33,646 nt of DNA from Frankia sp. AgB1.9. Lineage in GTDB: Bacteria > Actinomycetota > Actinomycetes > Frankiales > Frankiaceae. Under the pieces are notes generated by a model. It saw only the letters and a list, made by a program, of their open reading frames with translations. It did not search any database and had not been told where the DNA came from. Where the stretch lies: contig NZ_JADWYX010000103.1 in NCBI RefSeq assembly GCF_016786355.1, forward strand, positions 1 through 33,646, read 5' to 3'. Shown here in pieces: positions 1 through 8,025 of this stretch; within the stretch, counting starts at the first letter, position 1, and the number at the start of each line of letters is the position of its first letter. The position numbers and the translations under genes were made by a program.

Positions 1-54
1 GTCCGCTACGCGGCAACGGTCACCATCGCCGCGATCAACCAATGGCTACGCTGA
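1..54 (+). CDS. IS5-type transposase, C-terminal 17 residues (partial)
   Basis: The first frame reads VRYAATVTIAAINQWLR and stops at 52-54. This resembles the C-terminal tail of actinobacterial IS5/IS4-type DDE transposases, which end in a hydrophobic stretch followed by W-L. The terminal inverted repeat of an IS lies only a few bases downstream, which supports a transposase tail. The rest of the gene is to the left of the window, so family assignment rests on a short segment. Confidence 0.6.
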   Translation, partial: VRYAATVTIAAINQWLR

Positions 55-74
55 CTGACTTTCGAAACAGGCCC
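1..74 (+). mobile_element. Right end of an IS5-type insertion sequence
   Basis: Directly after the transposase stop, positions 59-74 read CTTTCGAAACAGGCCC. Reversed, this is GGGCCTGTTTCGAAAG, the style of terminal inverted repeat seen in many actinobacterial IS5-group elements. Sequence right of it is a broken kinase gene, so the boundary is placed at about 74-75. The left end and any target duplication are outside the window. Confidence 0.6.
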
Positions 75-161
75 TAGTCCGAAGACACCCGAACCGAGCT
101 CACGGCCGAACTCCACACCGGGCAGCGCCTCCGCGATCCGGGCGCGGTCGACGACCGGCAT
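75..161 (-). pseudogene. Ser/Thr protein kinase, N-terminal fragment cut by an IS
   Basis: From the ATG at 161 the minus strand encodes MPVVDRARIAEALPG followed by VEFGRELGSGVFGLG. This matches the start of actinobacterial Hanks-type Ser/Thr kinases: a short lead, then the glycine-rich ATP loop (G-x-G-x-F-G). A purine-rich stretch about 7 bases upstream of the ATG could act as ribosome binding site. The frame runs straight into the IS end at about 75, so only about 29 residues remain and the catalytic lobe is missing here. Confidence 0.55.
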
Positions 162-990
162 AGCGCGCACCCCCCAGGGATCTCCCACCAGCGCTGCAGC
201 CCAACGTGGTCAGCCTACGGCAGGACGTGACTATATGGTGGCAAGTCGTCACAGAACGGGCGCTGCCAGTCGGCTGACCTCCGCGTCGGGTCGGCCGGCC
301 CGCGGGCCGCCACAGTGTCGGTGGCTCTTCGGAGAGTGGACGAGACGAGCCCGACCATGCGACGAGGCCATCGGTGAGCGGACGGAACACGTCCGCTCGA
401 CAGCCATGACCAGCGTCATTGGCTGCAAAGGGTCAGCGCGCCAAAGGCGTTCAGAGTTGTTGACCGACGACGGGAGGCCGCGATGGGTCTCCATGATCTC
501 GCCCCGTTCTTGGTCCCATCGGAACGGCACGGGATTCCTGTTCGAGGCGTTGATCTTTAGCGGACGTCGGGCCCGAGAGCAAGCACGGACCGGCGTGTCA
601 AGCGTCGCAGCATGCGCTTGCGCAGTGCGCTGGGCCAGTGCTCGTCCAGGTTCATCCCCGGCGCTGACGTGGGGGTGAATCGCAGCGGAACTGCGGATGG
701 CCCAACAGCCAGTTCTTCGCGGGCGGGTCCCGAGCGCGTCGTCGTTGTGGCGGTAGTCGCCGTAGCGCGTTGGACGCGGTGGTGGAAGACAGCGGTCCGA
801 GTTGTCGGAAGATTTGCCGGGCTGGTGGGGCGGTCGCGGTGCGCATGAGATCCGTCGAGGCCGATGGTCGACGTCCGATGGCCCGGGATGTGAGGTCGTT
901 CTCGTGTGGTTCGGCCAGGGATGCCGCGCCGGTGAGGCGGACGAGGTCAGGGGTGCCCCGGGAGCTGCGCCGGGGCAGGCAGCGGCGCCG
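162..990. other. No supported gene
   Basis: Several overlapping open frames exist on both strands, as expected from high GC, but none shows a recognisable domain, a convincing ribosome binding site or consistent codon use. The right part probably belongs to DNA beyond the end of the IS21 relic. I see no structured RNA or clear promoter. Confidence 0.4.
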
Positions 991-1046
991 AGGATTGGTG
1001 TCAACGCCGGGGGAAAGCCGAGGATTGGTGTCAACGCCGGGGGAAA
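991..1046. repeat. Tandem repeat at the end of an IS21-type relic
   Basis: A 30-base unit starting AGGATTGGTGTCAACGCC is followed at 1021 by a second copy, identical over the first 26 bases. IS21-family elements carry several copies of a transposase-binding sequence near their ends. These copies lie just past the 3' end of an istB relic, so they are read as the subterminal repeats of that element. Confidence 0.6.
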
Positions 1047-1084
1047 ACTGAACGGTTCTTGCCGAGGCACATCTGCGCACGCGG

Positions 1085-1402
1085 TGGTCAGATTGGTCGC
1101 GGTTCGGGCGGTCTTTGGCAAGGAGGTCGCGGCGACCCCGGGTGCGGTACGAGTCGCCGGTCTGGGTGAGGACCTCGGCGCGGTGGACGAGCCGGTCGAT
1201 CATGGCTGCGGCGACGACATCGTCGGAGAAGGTCTCGCCCCAGCGGCCGAACGGAAGGTTCGAGGTGACCAGGATCGAGCCTGGCTCGTAGCGGGTGGCG
1301 ACGACTGGACGGACAGGTGGGCGGCATCCTGGTCGAACGGGATGTAGCCGACCTCGTCGATGATGATCAGTTTGTAGCGCCGGATCTTCTTAAGCGCAAC
1401 CC
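1085..1402 (-). pseudogene. istB: IstB-like IS21 helper ATPase, frameshifted C-terminal relic
   Basis: The minus strand from about 1400 encodes LKKIRRYKLIIIDEVGYIPF, the IstB/DnaC-type Walker B region, then FDQDAAHL. Near 1300 the frame shifts; the next frame restores VATRYEPGSILVTSNLPFG and the following one carries DDVVAAAMIDRLVHRAEVL and GDSYRTRGRRDLLAK, all typical of IstB C-termini. The N-terminal half with Walker A and the partner istA are absent. Together with the tandem repeats at 991-1046 this is the decayed right end of an IS21 element, not a working gene. Confidence 0.75.
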
Positions 1403-1580
1403 TCGTCGATCTTCCAATCGGTGGCGACCACCTACGGTTGCCCGGGACCGGCGGCGCAGTGCTGACGGTCCTTCGGGCGTGGTTGCCGGCGAGTGCGCGC
1501 GGTCCTCACGGCGGGCCCGGTGGCGGTGACGTAGCTCTACATGTTGGGACTCAGGGCGGCTCCCCTGTCAGGATGAAAAC

Positions 1581-2747
1581 GTGGCCGACGCTGTGATCAT
1601 TGATGCTGTTCGTACTCCGATCGGGAAGCGCAACGGCTCGCTGGCTGACGTCCATGCCGCCGACCTGGGCGCGGTCGTGCTGCGGGCGCTGGTCGAGCGG
1701 ACCGGGATTGATCCCGCGGTAATCGATGACGTGGTGTGGGGGTGCGTGAACCAGGTCGGTGATCAGTCGTCGAACGTGGGCCGATACGCGGCGCTGGCAG
1801 CGGGATACCCGGAAAGCGTGCCGGGCGTCACGATCAACCGGGCCTGCGGGTCCAGTCAGGCCGCGTTCGACTTCGCGTCTGGCATGGTCATGTCCGGTCA
1901 GTACGACCTGGTCGTCGCGGGCGGTGTGGAGACCATGACGCGGGTTCCGATCAGTGCCTCCCAGTCGGGCGGGCGGCCGTATGGACCGCTCGTCCGGCGG
2001 CGGTACGCGGGCGATCTGACCAGCGGAGAGTTCCCCAACGAGGACTTCAACCAGGGCGTCGGCGCCGAGCGCATCGCGCAGGCGTGGGGCCTGTCTCGGC
2101 GGCGGCTGGACGAGTTCGCCTCACGCTCGCATGAGCTGGCCGCGGCCGCGGTCGACGGCGGGGCCTTCGACGGTCAGCTCGTTCCCGTGCCCGAGCTACC
2201 GGACTTCCGGGCGGACGAGGGTATCCGTCGGGGCACAACCCCGGACGTCCTAGCCAAGCTGAAGCCGTCCTATCAGGAAGACGGCGCGATCCATGCCGGC
2301 AACGCTTCGCAGATCTCCGATGGTGCCTCGGCGGTGCTGGTCGCTTCGTCGACGAGGGCGAAGGAGCTGGGGTTGACCCCGTTCGCGCGCTACCACTCGG
2401 GCGCGGTGGCGGCCTCGGACCCGCTGATGATGCTGACCGGTCCGATCCCGGCTACCCAGAAGGTACTGAAACGGTCCGGGCTGTCGATCACAGAGATCGG
2501 GACGTTCGAGGTTAACGAGGCGTTCGCGCCCATCCCGTTGGCCTGGCAGGCCGAGTTCGGTGTCGGGGACGCGGCTATCAATCCGCTCGGTGGCGCGATT
2601 GCCGTCGGTCACCCGCTGGGCGCGTCCGGCACGATCCTCCTGACTCGCATGCTTCACCACATGCGCGGCGAGGGAATCCGGTACGGCCTGCAGACGATGT
2701 GCGAGGGCGGCGGAACCGCCAACGCGACCATCGTCGAGCTCCTCTGA
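1581..2747 (+). CDS. Thiolase (acetyl-CoA acetyltransferase / 3-ketoacyl-CoA thiolase)
   Basis: A 388-residue protein of normal thiolase length. It catalyses thiolytic cleavage of 3-ketoacyl-CoA, or the reverse condensation of acetyl-CoA, in the cytoplasm. The nucleophile is Cys89 in NRACGSSQA; the NEAFAP motif is at about 315; His344 lies in GHPLGASG and the second catalytic Cys374 in CEGGGTANA. All family residues are present, so it should be active. The start is GTG at 1581, with AGGA seven bases upstream. No other fatty-acid or steroid degradation genes are adjacent, so the substrate cannot be told. Its 3' end is duplicated, inverted, near 12.1 kb. Confidence 0.95.
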   Translation: MADAVIIDAVRTPIGKRNGSLADVHAADLGAVVLRALVERTGIDPAVIDDVVWGCVNQVGDQSSNVGRYAALAAGYPESVPGVTINRACGSSQAAFDFASGMVMSGQYDLVVAGGVETMTRVPISASQSGGRPYGPLVRRRYAGDLTSGEFPNEDFNQGVGAERIAQAWGLSRRRLDEFASRSHELAAAAVDGGAFDGQLVPVPELPDFRADEGIRRGTTPDVLAKLKPSYQEDGAIHAGNASQISDGASAVLVASSTRAKELGLTPFARYHSGAVAASDPLMMLTGPIPATQKVLKRSGLSITEIGTFEVNEAFAPIPLAWQAEFGVGDAAINPLGGAIAVGHPLGASGTILLTRMLHHMRGEGIRYGLQTMCEGGGTANATIVELL

Positions 2748-2806
2748 ACGGAGCCGTTGGCGAACGCAGCTGGCGAGCCAGGAATGACCTGTTCGACCTG
2801 GAGCTC
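2657..2806 (+). repeat. Thiolase 3'-end repeat, copy 1
   Basis: The last ~90 coding bases of the thiolase and ~60 bases after its stop recur on the opposite strand at about 12080-12227 with high identity. Shared blocks include CACATGCGCGG, the CEGGGTANAT codons, CTCCTCTGAACGGAG and CCTGTTCGACCTGGAGCTC. Confidence 0.8.
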
Positions 2807-2872
2807 CCGGGCTGGCGTATTCGCCATACCGGCGGCCAAGATCATTCCAGCGTCCCGCGCGGGCAAACCGTC

Positions 2873-3070
2873 GTGGATCTCCCCGACGTACGGCTCCTCC
2901 GCACTGGCCTGCCTGGGTCCCGGACGAGCTGCTACCAGCTCACGCGGCGTCCCACTTTCCCGGCGCCCGCCGGGGAGACGGGACTTGGGCGTGTCTGGCG
3001 TAGGGCCGACGTGGAGCAGTGGATCACGGTCTACCGCCCGGACGAGGCGAACAAGCCGAACGGCAGCTAG
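2873..3070 (+). CDS. AlpA/excisionase-like small HTH DNA-binding protein
   Basis: A 65-residue reading from GTG at 2873. It contains CYQLTRRPTFPAP and GRVWRRADVEQWI, the hallmark of MerR/AlpA-type small helix-turn-helix proteins of actinobacteria, in which a recognition helix is followed by an F-P-x-P wing and a W-R-R-x-D-V-E-x-W segment. Such proteins act as excisionases or transcription activators of mobile elements. The N-terminal half of the HTH (about residues 1-18) diverges from the usual pattern, no strong ribosome binding site is visible, and the gene sits on duplicated DNA, so it may be a degrading copy. Confidence 0.45.
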   Translation: MDLPDVRLLRTGLPGSRTSCYQLTRRPTFPAPAGETGLGRVWRRADVEQWITVYRPDEANKPNGS

Positions 3071-3302
3071 CCCAGCCAAGGCCTGGACGAGCGCGGCATC
3101 GGCGCACCCGGGCTGCATGCGGAAACGTGCCGAGTGAACAACCGGGCCCACGACACAGTGACGTCATGAGCCGCACGGCGTGCACGGCGGCGCACCATGC
3201 CGGCGGCGTCCCAGCCGTCGACCCCGGCTGCCACGGACGCGCGCGACGCGCCGTCGTGCGCGCCCCCGAAGATGCCGAGCCGAACCGCGCAGGCACTATT
3301 GT

Positions 3303-3926
3303 TCAGGTGGCGGGGATGCCGGTGACGCCGAGTTCGTGGCCGAGGGCGACCCAGTTGGTGGCGATCTGCTGCTGGACGTCGATGAGGGTCATCTTCCCGG
3401 AGCAGACGGCGACCTTGGCGGCGTTCTCGACGGGGTCTTTGTCGTTGTGTTCGCCTTTTTCGGGCCAGAGGTTCGCGACCGCGGTCGGGGAGCCGCCGAT
3501 CTCCAGGGAGATGAGGTGGTCGAGTTCGTAGCTGCCCATGGCGGTGCCGGCGTAGTTGCCGTAGGCGGCGATCGCCTCACGTTTGATCTTGTTGGTGTAG
3601 GACGTCGGCGGGCGGATCGTCGCGGTCCAGCCGGACGTGCAGATCGTCGAGCCGATCGTGGCCTGGGTGACCGCGGGGTTCAGCGCGCCGGGTGTGCAGG
3701 TCGGGTCGGGCTCCTCATTGTTGTCCCTCGCCTGGCAGTGCGCCGGATAGACCGTCGAGGTCGACGTCGAGACGGCCAGCGGTCCGGGCTGGGCCGTACC
3801 GGCGCTGGCCGGTCCGGCGGGGGTCGGGGTGGCGTCTGTCCCGGCGGCGCTCGATCCCGGCAGGGTGCAGCCCGCGACGGTGAGCGTGAGCAGGACGGCG
3901 AGGCCGAACCGTCGCGGACGAATCAT
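3303..3926 (-). CDS. Secreted HNH-type nuclease-like lipoprotein
   Basis: A 207-residue protein from ATG at 3926; an upstream in-frame start would spoil the signal peptide. Residues 1-20 form a lipoprotein signal (R-R, hydrophobic core, lipobox V-A-G-C with Cys20). A Thr/Ala/Pro-rich linker (about 25-60) leads to a globular domain with four cysteines (64, 77, 96, 175). Residues 133-156 hold YELDHLISLEIGG then NLWPE, an HNH-like signature (Asp136-His137, Asn152, Glu156) found in secreted actinobacterial proteins. It is predicted to be anchored outside the cell membrane and may cleave nucleic acid; activity is inferred from motif only. A second copy of its first 28 codons lies at 5612. Confidence 0.8.
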   Translation of the reverse strand: MIRPRRFGLAVLLTLTVAGCTLPGSSAAGTDATPTPAGPASAGTAQPGPLAVSTSTSTVYPAHCQARDNNEEPDPTCTPGALNPAVTQATIGSTICTSGWTATIRPPTSYTNKIKREAIAAYGNYAGTAMGSYELDHLISLEIGGSPTAVANLWPEKGEHNDKDPVENAAKVAVCSGKMTLIDVQQQIATNWVALGHELGVTGIPAT

Positions 3927-4225
3927 GGCGCCGATTATGGCGCCCACCAGCACACGGCGGATCTATTCCGGCAGGTCACCCGACTCGCGGGGCAACGTGA
4001 GCGAGGCCCGCCACCGTGACGGCCGTGGACGATTACTGCCGGTTCGCCTGGGCTGGGCCGGCAGCGTGGGCTGCCCCGCAAGCGGATGGCAGCCGCGCAG
4101 AACTGGCCGCGTAGACAAGCGCGGCGGTCGACCAACTACCCGAGCTGATAGTTCCGCTGGCACCCGGCGGGTGGACGCTTGCCTGGCGGCTCGCGCGACC
4201 GGCAAGACCATCTACCTCAAAACGG
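3843..4225. repeat. Inverted duplication, arm A
   Basis: The HNH lipoprotein 5' end and the ~300 bases upstream reappear inverted at about 5085-5695. Nearly identical blocks include GAACCGTCGCGGACGAATCATGGC at 3906, ATCTATTCCGGCAGGTCA at 3961 and GGTTCGCCTGGGCTGG at 4041. A weaker matching block is at 4120-4225. This arm also explains why 3927-4482 has no gene of its own. Confidence 0.85.
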
Positions 4226-4482
4226 CACACCACTGCACTGACCACCAGCACCCGGCGAGGTGTCACTCCCACCGGGCGTCACTCCCCGAGGATTCGCGCA
4301 CGCGTTAGGGAGTGAGGCGCTGGCGCGCGAGGATGCCGAGATTCTCGGGCGTCAGCCGACTGGGAGCGCAGCGTTCCATGTCGATCAGCCGTGCCTGAAG
4401 TGGTACTCGGTCGCCACCGTGGCGGGCGGCGGATAATTGCTGCGCCGGGCCGGATTCTGGGCTACCACGTGTTCAGAGGTTC

Positions 4483-4911
4483 TCACGGTTCTTCGTCGTA
4501 GCCTGGCAGCTGCCTGGCGCCGCCCGGTCGGGACCTGCGCAGACTGATTGCCTCGCGTGCGGAGAGAGCGACGAGTGAGAGCGGTATGACGATCCAGAGC
4601 TGGCGTGTCGAGTAACGGCGCAGCTCGCGGGTGGTGTCGACGTTAGCGAGTTCGGCCTCGAGGGCGCCGGGTCGGCTTAGCGTGATCGCGTGAACGGCGA
4701 GCGGCGCGTAGTTGAGTCCTGCCCCGGTCAGCCATAGGCCGAGCGTGAGGTCGCCGATGCCGGGGGAGTGGCCCAGAATCCAGCCACCGATCGCGACCAT
4801 GACAACGGCGCCGAGGATGAATTCGGTCAGGATGATTCGCCGGCGACGGGTGGTGCCTCGCGTGCCGTACATGTCGATCGCCGCGAGTCGCCGCACGTTC
4901 ACGCGGGCCAT
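4483..4911 (-). CDS. Small integral membrane protein, unknown function
   Basis: A 142-residue protein with a basic N-terminus (TRGTTRRRRI) and about three hydrophobic segments near residues 26-47, 55-77 and 104-120, and an Arg-rich C-terminus. It would sit in the cytoplasmic membrane. Start is ATG at 4911; no strong ribosome binding site is seen. It resembles uncharacterised actinobacterial membrane proteins, but I do not recognise a named family. It lies between the two arms of an inverted duplication. Confidence 0.65.
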   Translation of the reverse strand: MARVNVRRLAAIDMYGTRGTTRRRRIILTEFILGAVVMVAIGGWILGHSPGIGDLTLGLWLTGAGLNYAPLAVHAITLSRPGALEAELANVDTTRELRRYSTRQLWIVIPLSLVALSAREAISLRRSRPGGARQLPGYDEEP

Positions 4912-5084
4912 GGTGTCACAGGCAGGAGATGGCGACGGCGTTGCTCTCCTCTCGCTCGTTGAGGCCGTGCCGTCGATCTGGTTGCATCATTTTCGATCTT
5001 GTTGGTCGCGTGCTGGGCGGCGACGGGGTGGCCCGCGAGGAGCTGTTTGTCGGTGACCCGGTTCAGGCAGCGGCCCGGTCAGCC
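4912..5084. other. Spacer between membrane gene and inverted-repeat arm B
   Basis: No gene is supported. Open frames here are short and lack domain matches. Confidence 0.3.
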
Positions 5085-5695
5085 GAGCGGTGTGCCGTCG
5101 TCGAGGTGCACGGTCTCGCCGGTTGCCCGGGCCGCCAGACACGCGACCACTCCCGCGGGCGGTGAACGGCACCATCAACCGGCCAGGTGGTTGACCACGG
5201 CGACCTTCTACCCGGCTAGCTCTTGGGCAGGCGGTCGGATCGCAACAGTGTCGATGGGGGTGAGCCGCCCGCCGTCGAACCGATCGGGCCTCTTTTTCGG
5301 GTGGTTGGCACCCAGTCGAGTCGAGAACGCCACCGAGTGGCCGGCCGAGGCTCGCGCGGGGGTCCATCCTGTTCGACGGCGCTGTCGCGGAGATCCCGGG
5401 CGGCCGGTACGTGGGCCGCACAGCTTGGGCCCAGTCTTCGTCCACGAGCATCGTCGCAGTCGCCATCCGGTTACCCGAAAGCCCACTGCCAGTCCAGCCC
5501 AGGCGAACCGGCCGTAATTGTCCACGGGCGTGACGGTGGCGGGACTCGCTCACTTCGCCCCGCGAGTCGGTTGACCTGCCGGAATAGATCCGCACTGTCC
5601 TGATCGGCGCCATGATTCGTCCGCGACGGTTCGCCCTCGCCGTCCTTTTCACGCTAGCGGTGGCGGGTTGCACCCTGCCGGGATCGAGCGCGGAC
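5085..5695. repeat. Inverted duplication, arm B
   Basis: Opposite-strand copy of arm A. The match is strong at 5430-5695 and weaker at 5085-5200 (for example GGTGTGCCGT and GTCTCGCCGGTTGC against their partners at 4120-4225). About 200 extra bases at 5210-5430 are not in arm A. No intact gene is present; in the minus direction CLAARATGETVHLDDGTPLG can be read, hinting that both arms carry decayed coding sequence. Confidence 0.8.
5612..5695 (+). pseudogene. Truncated copy of the HNH lipoprotein signal peptide
   Basis: From ATG at 5612 it reads MIRPRRFALAVLFTLAVAGC and then TLPGSSAD, almost the same as residues 1-28 of the minus-strand lipoprotein at 3926. After that the sequence diverges and the HNH domain is missing. 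It is a partial duplicate, not a gene for a working nuclease. Confidence 0.8.
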
Positions 5696-5708
5696 TACCG
5701 TAAAGGGG

Positions 5709-5743
5709 CCGGCAGCCTCCATCCCCCCGTAGGAGGCTGCCGG
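5709..5743. terminator. Hairpin, 12-bp stem
   Basis: CCGGCAGCCTCC (5709-5720) pairs perfectly with GGAGGCTGCCGG (5732-5743) around an 11-base loop. There is no T-run in either direction. It lies exactly where the duplicated lipoprotein copy ends and the IS256 relic begins, so it may be a terminator or a structure belonging to the IS. Confidence 0.55.
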
Positions 5744-5800
5744 TCCTCGCGTTTCCGGGGGCCATGGTGCGGACCCGCCATGGCCACCGCAGGCGAACTG

Positions 5801-5970
5801 CTATGCGGAGCGGTTCGTCCGCTCGTCCGCCGGCGCGCGGTTCTTCTCCTGGCCGAGGTGCTCGGTCATCTCCTCGGCCAAAGCCGCCCCAAGCACGTTC
5901 CTCGTGAACAGCTTCAACAGGCCGTCCGGCCCCGTCAGCGCCAACCCACGTGCCTTCGCGTCCGCGACCA
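5801..5970 (-). pseudogene. IS256-family transposase, N-terminal fragment
   Basis: The minus strand encodes GPDGLLKLFTRNVLGAALAE followed by EMTEHLGQEKN, the conserved N-terminal region of IS256 (MULE-like) transposases, which normally continues for more than 300 residues with a DDE core. Here the frame ends after about 60 more bases and no catalytic region follows. It is a relic. Confidence 0.75.
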
Positions 5971-6291
5971 TCGCGGGACTGACACGAAAATAAGGTGACC
6001 GGCAGGCCTCAGGCGACCCCGATCGGTTCAAAGCGGACGGTCAGGCCGAGGCTGTTGGCCTGCTTGATCATGCGGCGCAGGACACTGTCTCTGGAGTACC
6101 AGTTCTTGCACTGGACCGACACCGCTCGCCGCCGGGTCGCGGCAGCGTCCACCGACTCCGCGCGGGGCATCTGAGCAGCCCACCAATCCGCCCCAGCCAT
6201 ACCTCGGGCCAACGCCGAGCGACAGCGCCTGGCTGCCCGACCCGTTGGGTGCGAGGCGCTGCGCCCCCGATGCGCGACGCCCCGCGCGTGC
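5971..6291. other. No supported gene; possible transposase scraps
   Basis: The minus strand ends one short frame with SVLRRMIKQANSLGLTVRFE, which looks like a transposase C-terminal tail (basic helix, then L-G-x-T-V), but the segment is too short to assign. It lies between the IS256 relic and the solute-binding protein gene. Confidence 0.3.
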
Positions 6292-7518
6292 TCAGGACGC
6301 AACTGGGACGCCGCACAGGTGTCCGTTCACGACTTCGAACGCCGTTCCGGTGGGGTTCACTCTGACCAAGGCGAGACAGAACTGGGGCTTGCCCACGGTG
6401 CGCAGATCGATGGGAAGGACGAGCCCGTTCGCATCGTAGGACGACGTGGACCGCAGCGCGTGGATGAATCCGTCGCGGGTCGGGCACGAGCCGGCCTTCT
6501 CGAGGCCGGTCAGCATGAGGTCTGTGTCGACGTAGCCTTGGAGCGCCGATGCCTGGCCGGACTCGGCCAGTTCGGGGGCGAACTGCGCCATGTCCTGCTT
6601 GAAGCGTGTCATCGCCGGGATGTTCGACTCCAGAGGTGTCGTGAACGACGGCAGATATACGCCTATCAGTCCGCTACCAGCGCTGGCGAGCGAGGCGCGG
6701 TCATAGCCGGTGAGTGAAAGTTTGACCTTGATGTGGACATTCGCCTCCACGGTCGCCTGGGCGATCTTGCCGAACGAGGCAATGTCCACGGCTCCGACGA
6801 TCGCGTCGGCGTGCATGGAACCGATACGTCGGGCCGCCGCGGCCGGGTCGCTGACGGTGTCCAGGGCGAGTGGCTCGCTGTCGACGCCGACCGCGGCCAG
6901 CGACGTGGAGATCTGTTTCACGACCTTCGTCAGGATCGGAGCGTCGCTGGGGACGAGGATGACCGCCTTTGTGCCGCCGGCCTGCTTGACAATGCGTCCG
7001 TAAACGTCATCGACCTGGGAGGTCGCATACTGCCAGGCGAACATGTTGGTGCTGGCCGGCTTCGACCACACGTCCTCGCTGGACAGGCCGACGACGGGAA
7101 TATGTTTCTGCGTAAGGTAGTCTGAGGCGCCCGAGGCGGCGGCCGACTCCTCGAGAAGGCCGAAGACCTGTCCTGAGTCGACGAGTATCCGGGCCGCATG
7201 GCTGTTGGTGCTGGGCAGGTCCTGGTCGTCCTCCCAGTCGTACACGACATGGCGGCCGTCGATGCCGCCGTGTGCGTTGGCGTCGCCCAATCGGGCGTCG
7301 ACGCCTGCGCGTGCGGAGGAGAAACTTGCCGACGTGCCGCTGTCGGGGTACAGCAGCCCGAGTTTGATCTGCGTTGGCGTCACTCCTGGGGTGTCGCAGG
7401 CCTGCGCCCTATTCGAAATCGAACCGGACGCACAACCGACCAGCGCCAGTGGAATGATAAGTGCGCCCCCGAAGGCGCATGCCCTGGCACGGGACATGGT
7501 GGGCCTACTCGAGTTCAC
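6292..7518 (-). CDS. ABC-type branched-chain amino acid-like solute-binding lipoprotein
   Basis: A 408-residue periplasmic-binding-protein type 1 fold (Peripla_BP_6/LivJ-like). Residues 1-29 are a lipoprotein signal with lipobox L-V-G-C (Cys29). The mature part starts VTPTQIKLGLLYPDSGTSA, the usual first strand and ligand loop, and continues with INGRHV-like GIDGRHVVYDWEDDQ. It should capture a small amphipathic ligand outside the membrane. Start is GTG at 7518, because GAGGAG lies six bases upstream; ATG at 7497 has no such site. No permease or ATPase genes are adjacent, so it is an orphan that would use a distant transporter or act as a sensor. Confidence 0.9.
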   Translation of the reverse strand: MNSSRPTMSRARACAFGGALIIPLALVGCASGSISNRAQACDTPGVTPTQIKLGLLYPDSGTSASFSSARAGVDARLGDANAHGGIDGRHVVYDWEDDQDLPSTNSHAARILVDSGQVFGLLEESAAASGASDYLTQKHIPVVGLSSEDVWSKPASTNMFAWQYATSQVDDVYGRIVKQAGGTKAVILVPSDAPILTKVVKQISTSLAAVGVDSEPLALDTVSDPAAAARRIGSMHADAIVGAVDIASFGKIAQATVEANVHIKVKLSLTGYDRASLASAGSGLIGVYLPSFTTPLESNIPAMTRFKQDMAQFAPELAESGQASALQGYVDTDLMLTGLEKAGSCPTRDGFIHALRSTSSYDANGLVLPIDLRTVGKPQFCLALVRVNPTGTAFEVVNGHLCGVPVAS

Positions 7519-7941
7519 GAAGTACTCCTCGTCGACTTGGGAAATTTCTCGCCGTCTCTCTCCTACGGATTTCGCGCTCCCCGCAAGTTACGACGATCAC
7601 CTTCGATGCCAACACGCCGACATTCCGACGGGATAACGCGGTCCAGCCGGCATATGCAGAGCGCCGTGACGTCGAAACACCAGCTGGCCACCAGTTCACC
7701 ACCTGCGACGCTGTCGAGTTCGGATGCGCCGAGGCCCCTGCGTCGTTCCATTTCTTGTCCTTTTTCACTGACAAGGTGGCTGGGGAGATCGAGCGCCCGC
7801 AGCTGTGTGATATCTAAACGTCCGGGCGCGGAAACTGGCGTCGGCGCGAGGACACTCTCGCGGTATGCCGGATCGCGACGTCGCCTTCGTGGCCGGACAT
7901 GATCCGGCGCGAAGGCCATGCGGCCCGGCTGGACAGCCGGA
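7519..7941. other. Intergenic region upstream of the solute-binding protein
   Basis: Holds the ribosome binding site GAGGAG (about 7525-7530, minus strand) and presumably the promoter of the minus-strand lipoprotein gene, since AT-richer patches such as GAAATTTCTC lie near 7541. No coding region is supported. Confidence 0.4.
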
Positions 7942-7976
7942 GATCGTCGTCCGGGTGGACGACCCGGACGACGATC
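7942..7976 (-). terminator. Perfect 15-bp hairpin downstream of the GH116 gene
   Basis: GATCGTCGTCCGGGT (7942-7956) and ACCCGGACGACGATC (7962-7976) form a perfect 15-bp stem with loop GGACG. It starts 50 bases past the stop of the minus-strand GH116-like gene. There is no U-tract, common for actinobacterial terminators. Confidence 0.75.
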
Positions 7977-8025
7977 GCAACTCTCTATCTCACATAGTGG
8001 TCGATCGGCCTCTCCAGCTCAGTTG

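Noticed and set aside
235..678. 147-residue plus-strand frame as a gene
   Set aside because: No domain, no ribosome binding site, and Arg/Ser-rich composition typical of a non-coding frame in high-GC DNA.
991..1046. Short CRISPR-like array
   Set aside because: Only two directly abutting units with no spacers, beside an istB relic; IS21 terminal repeats explain them.
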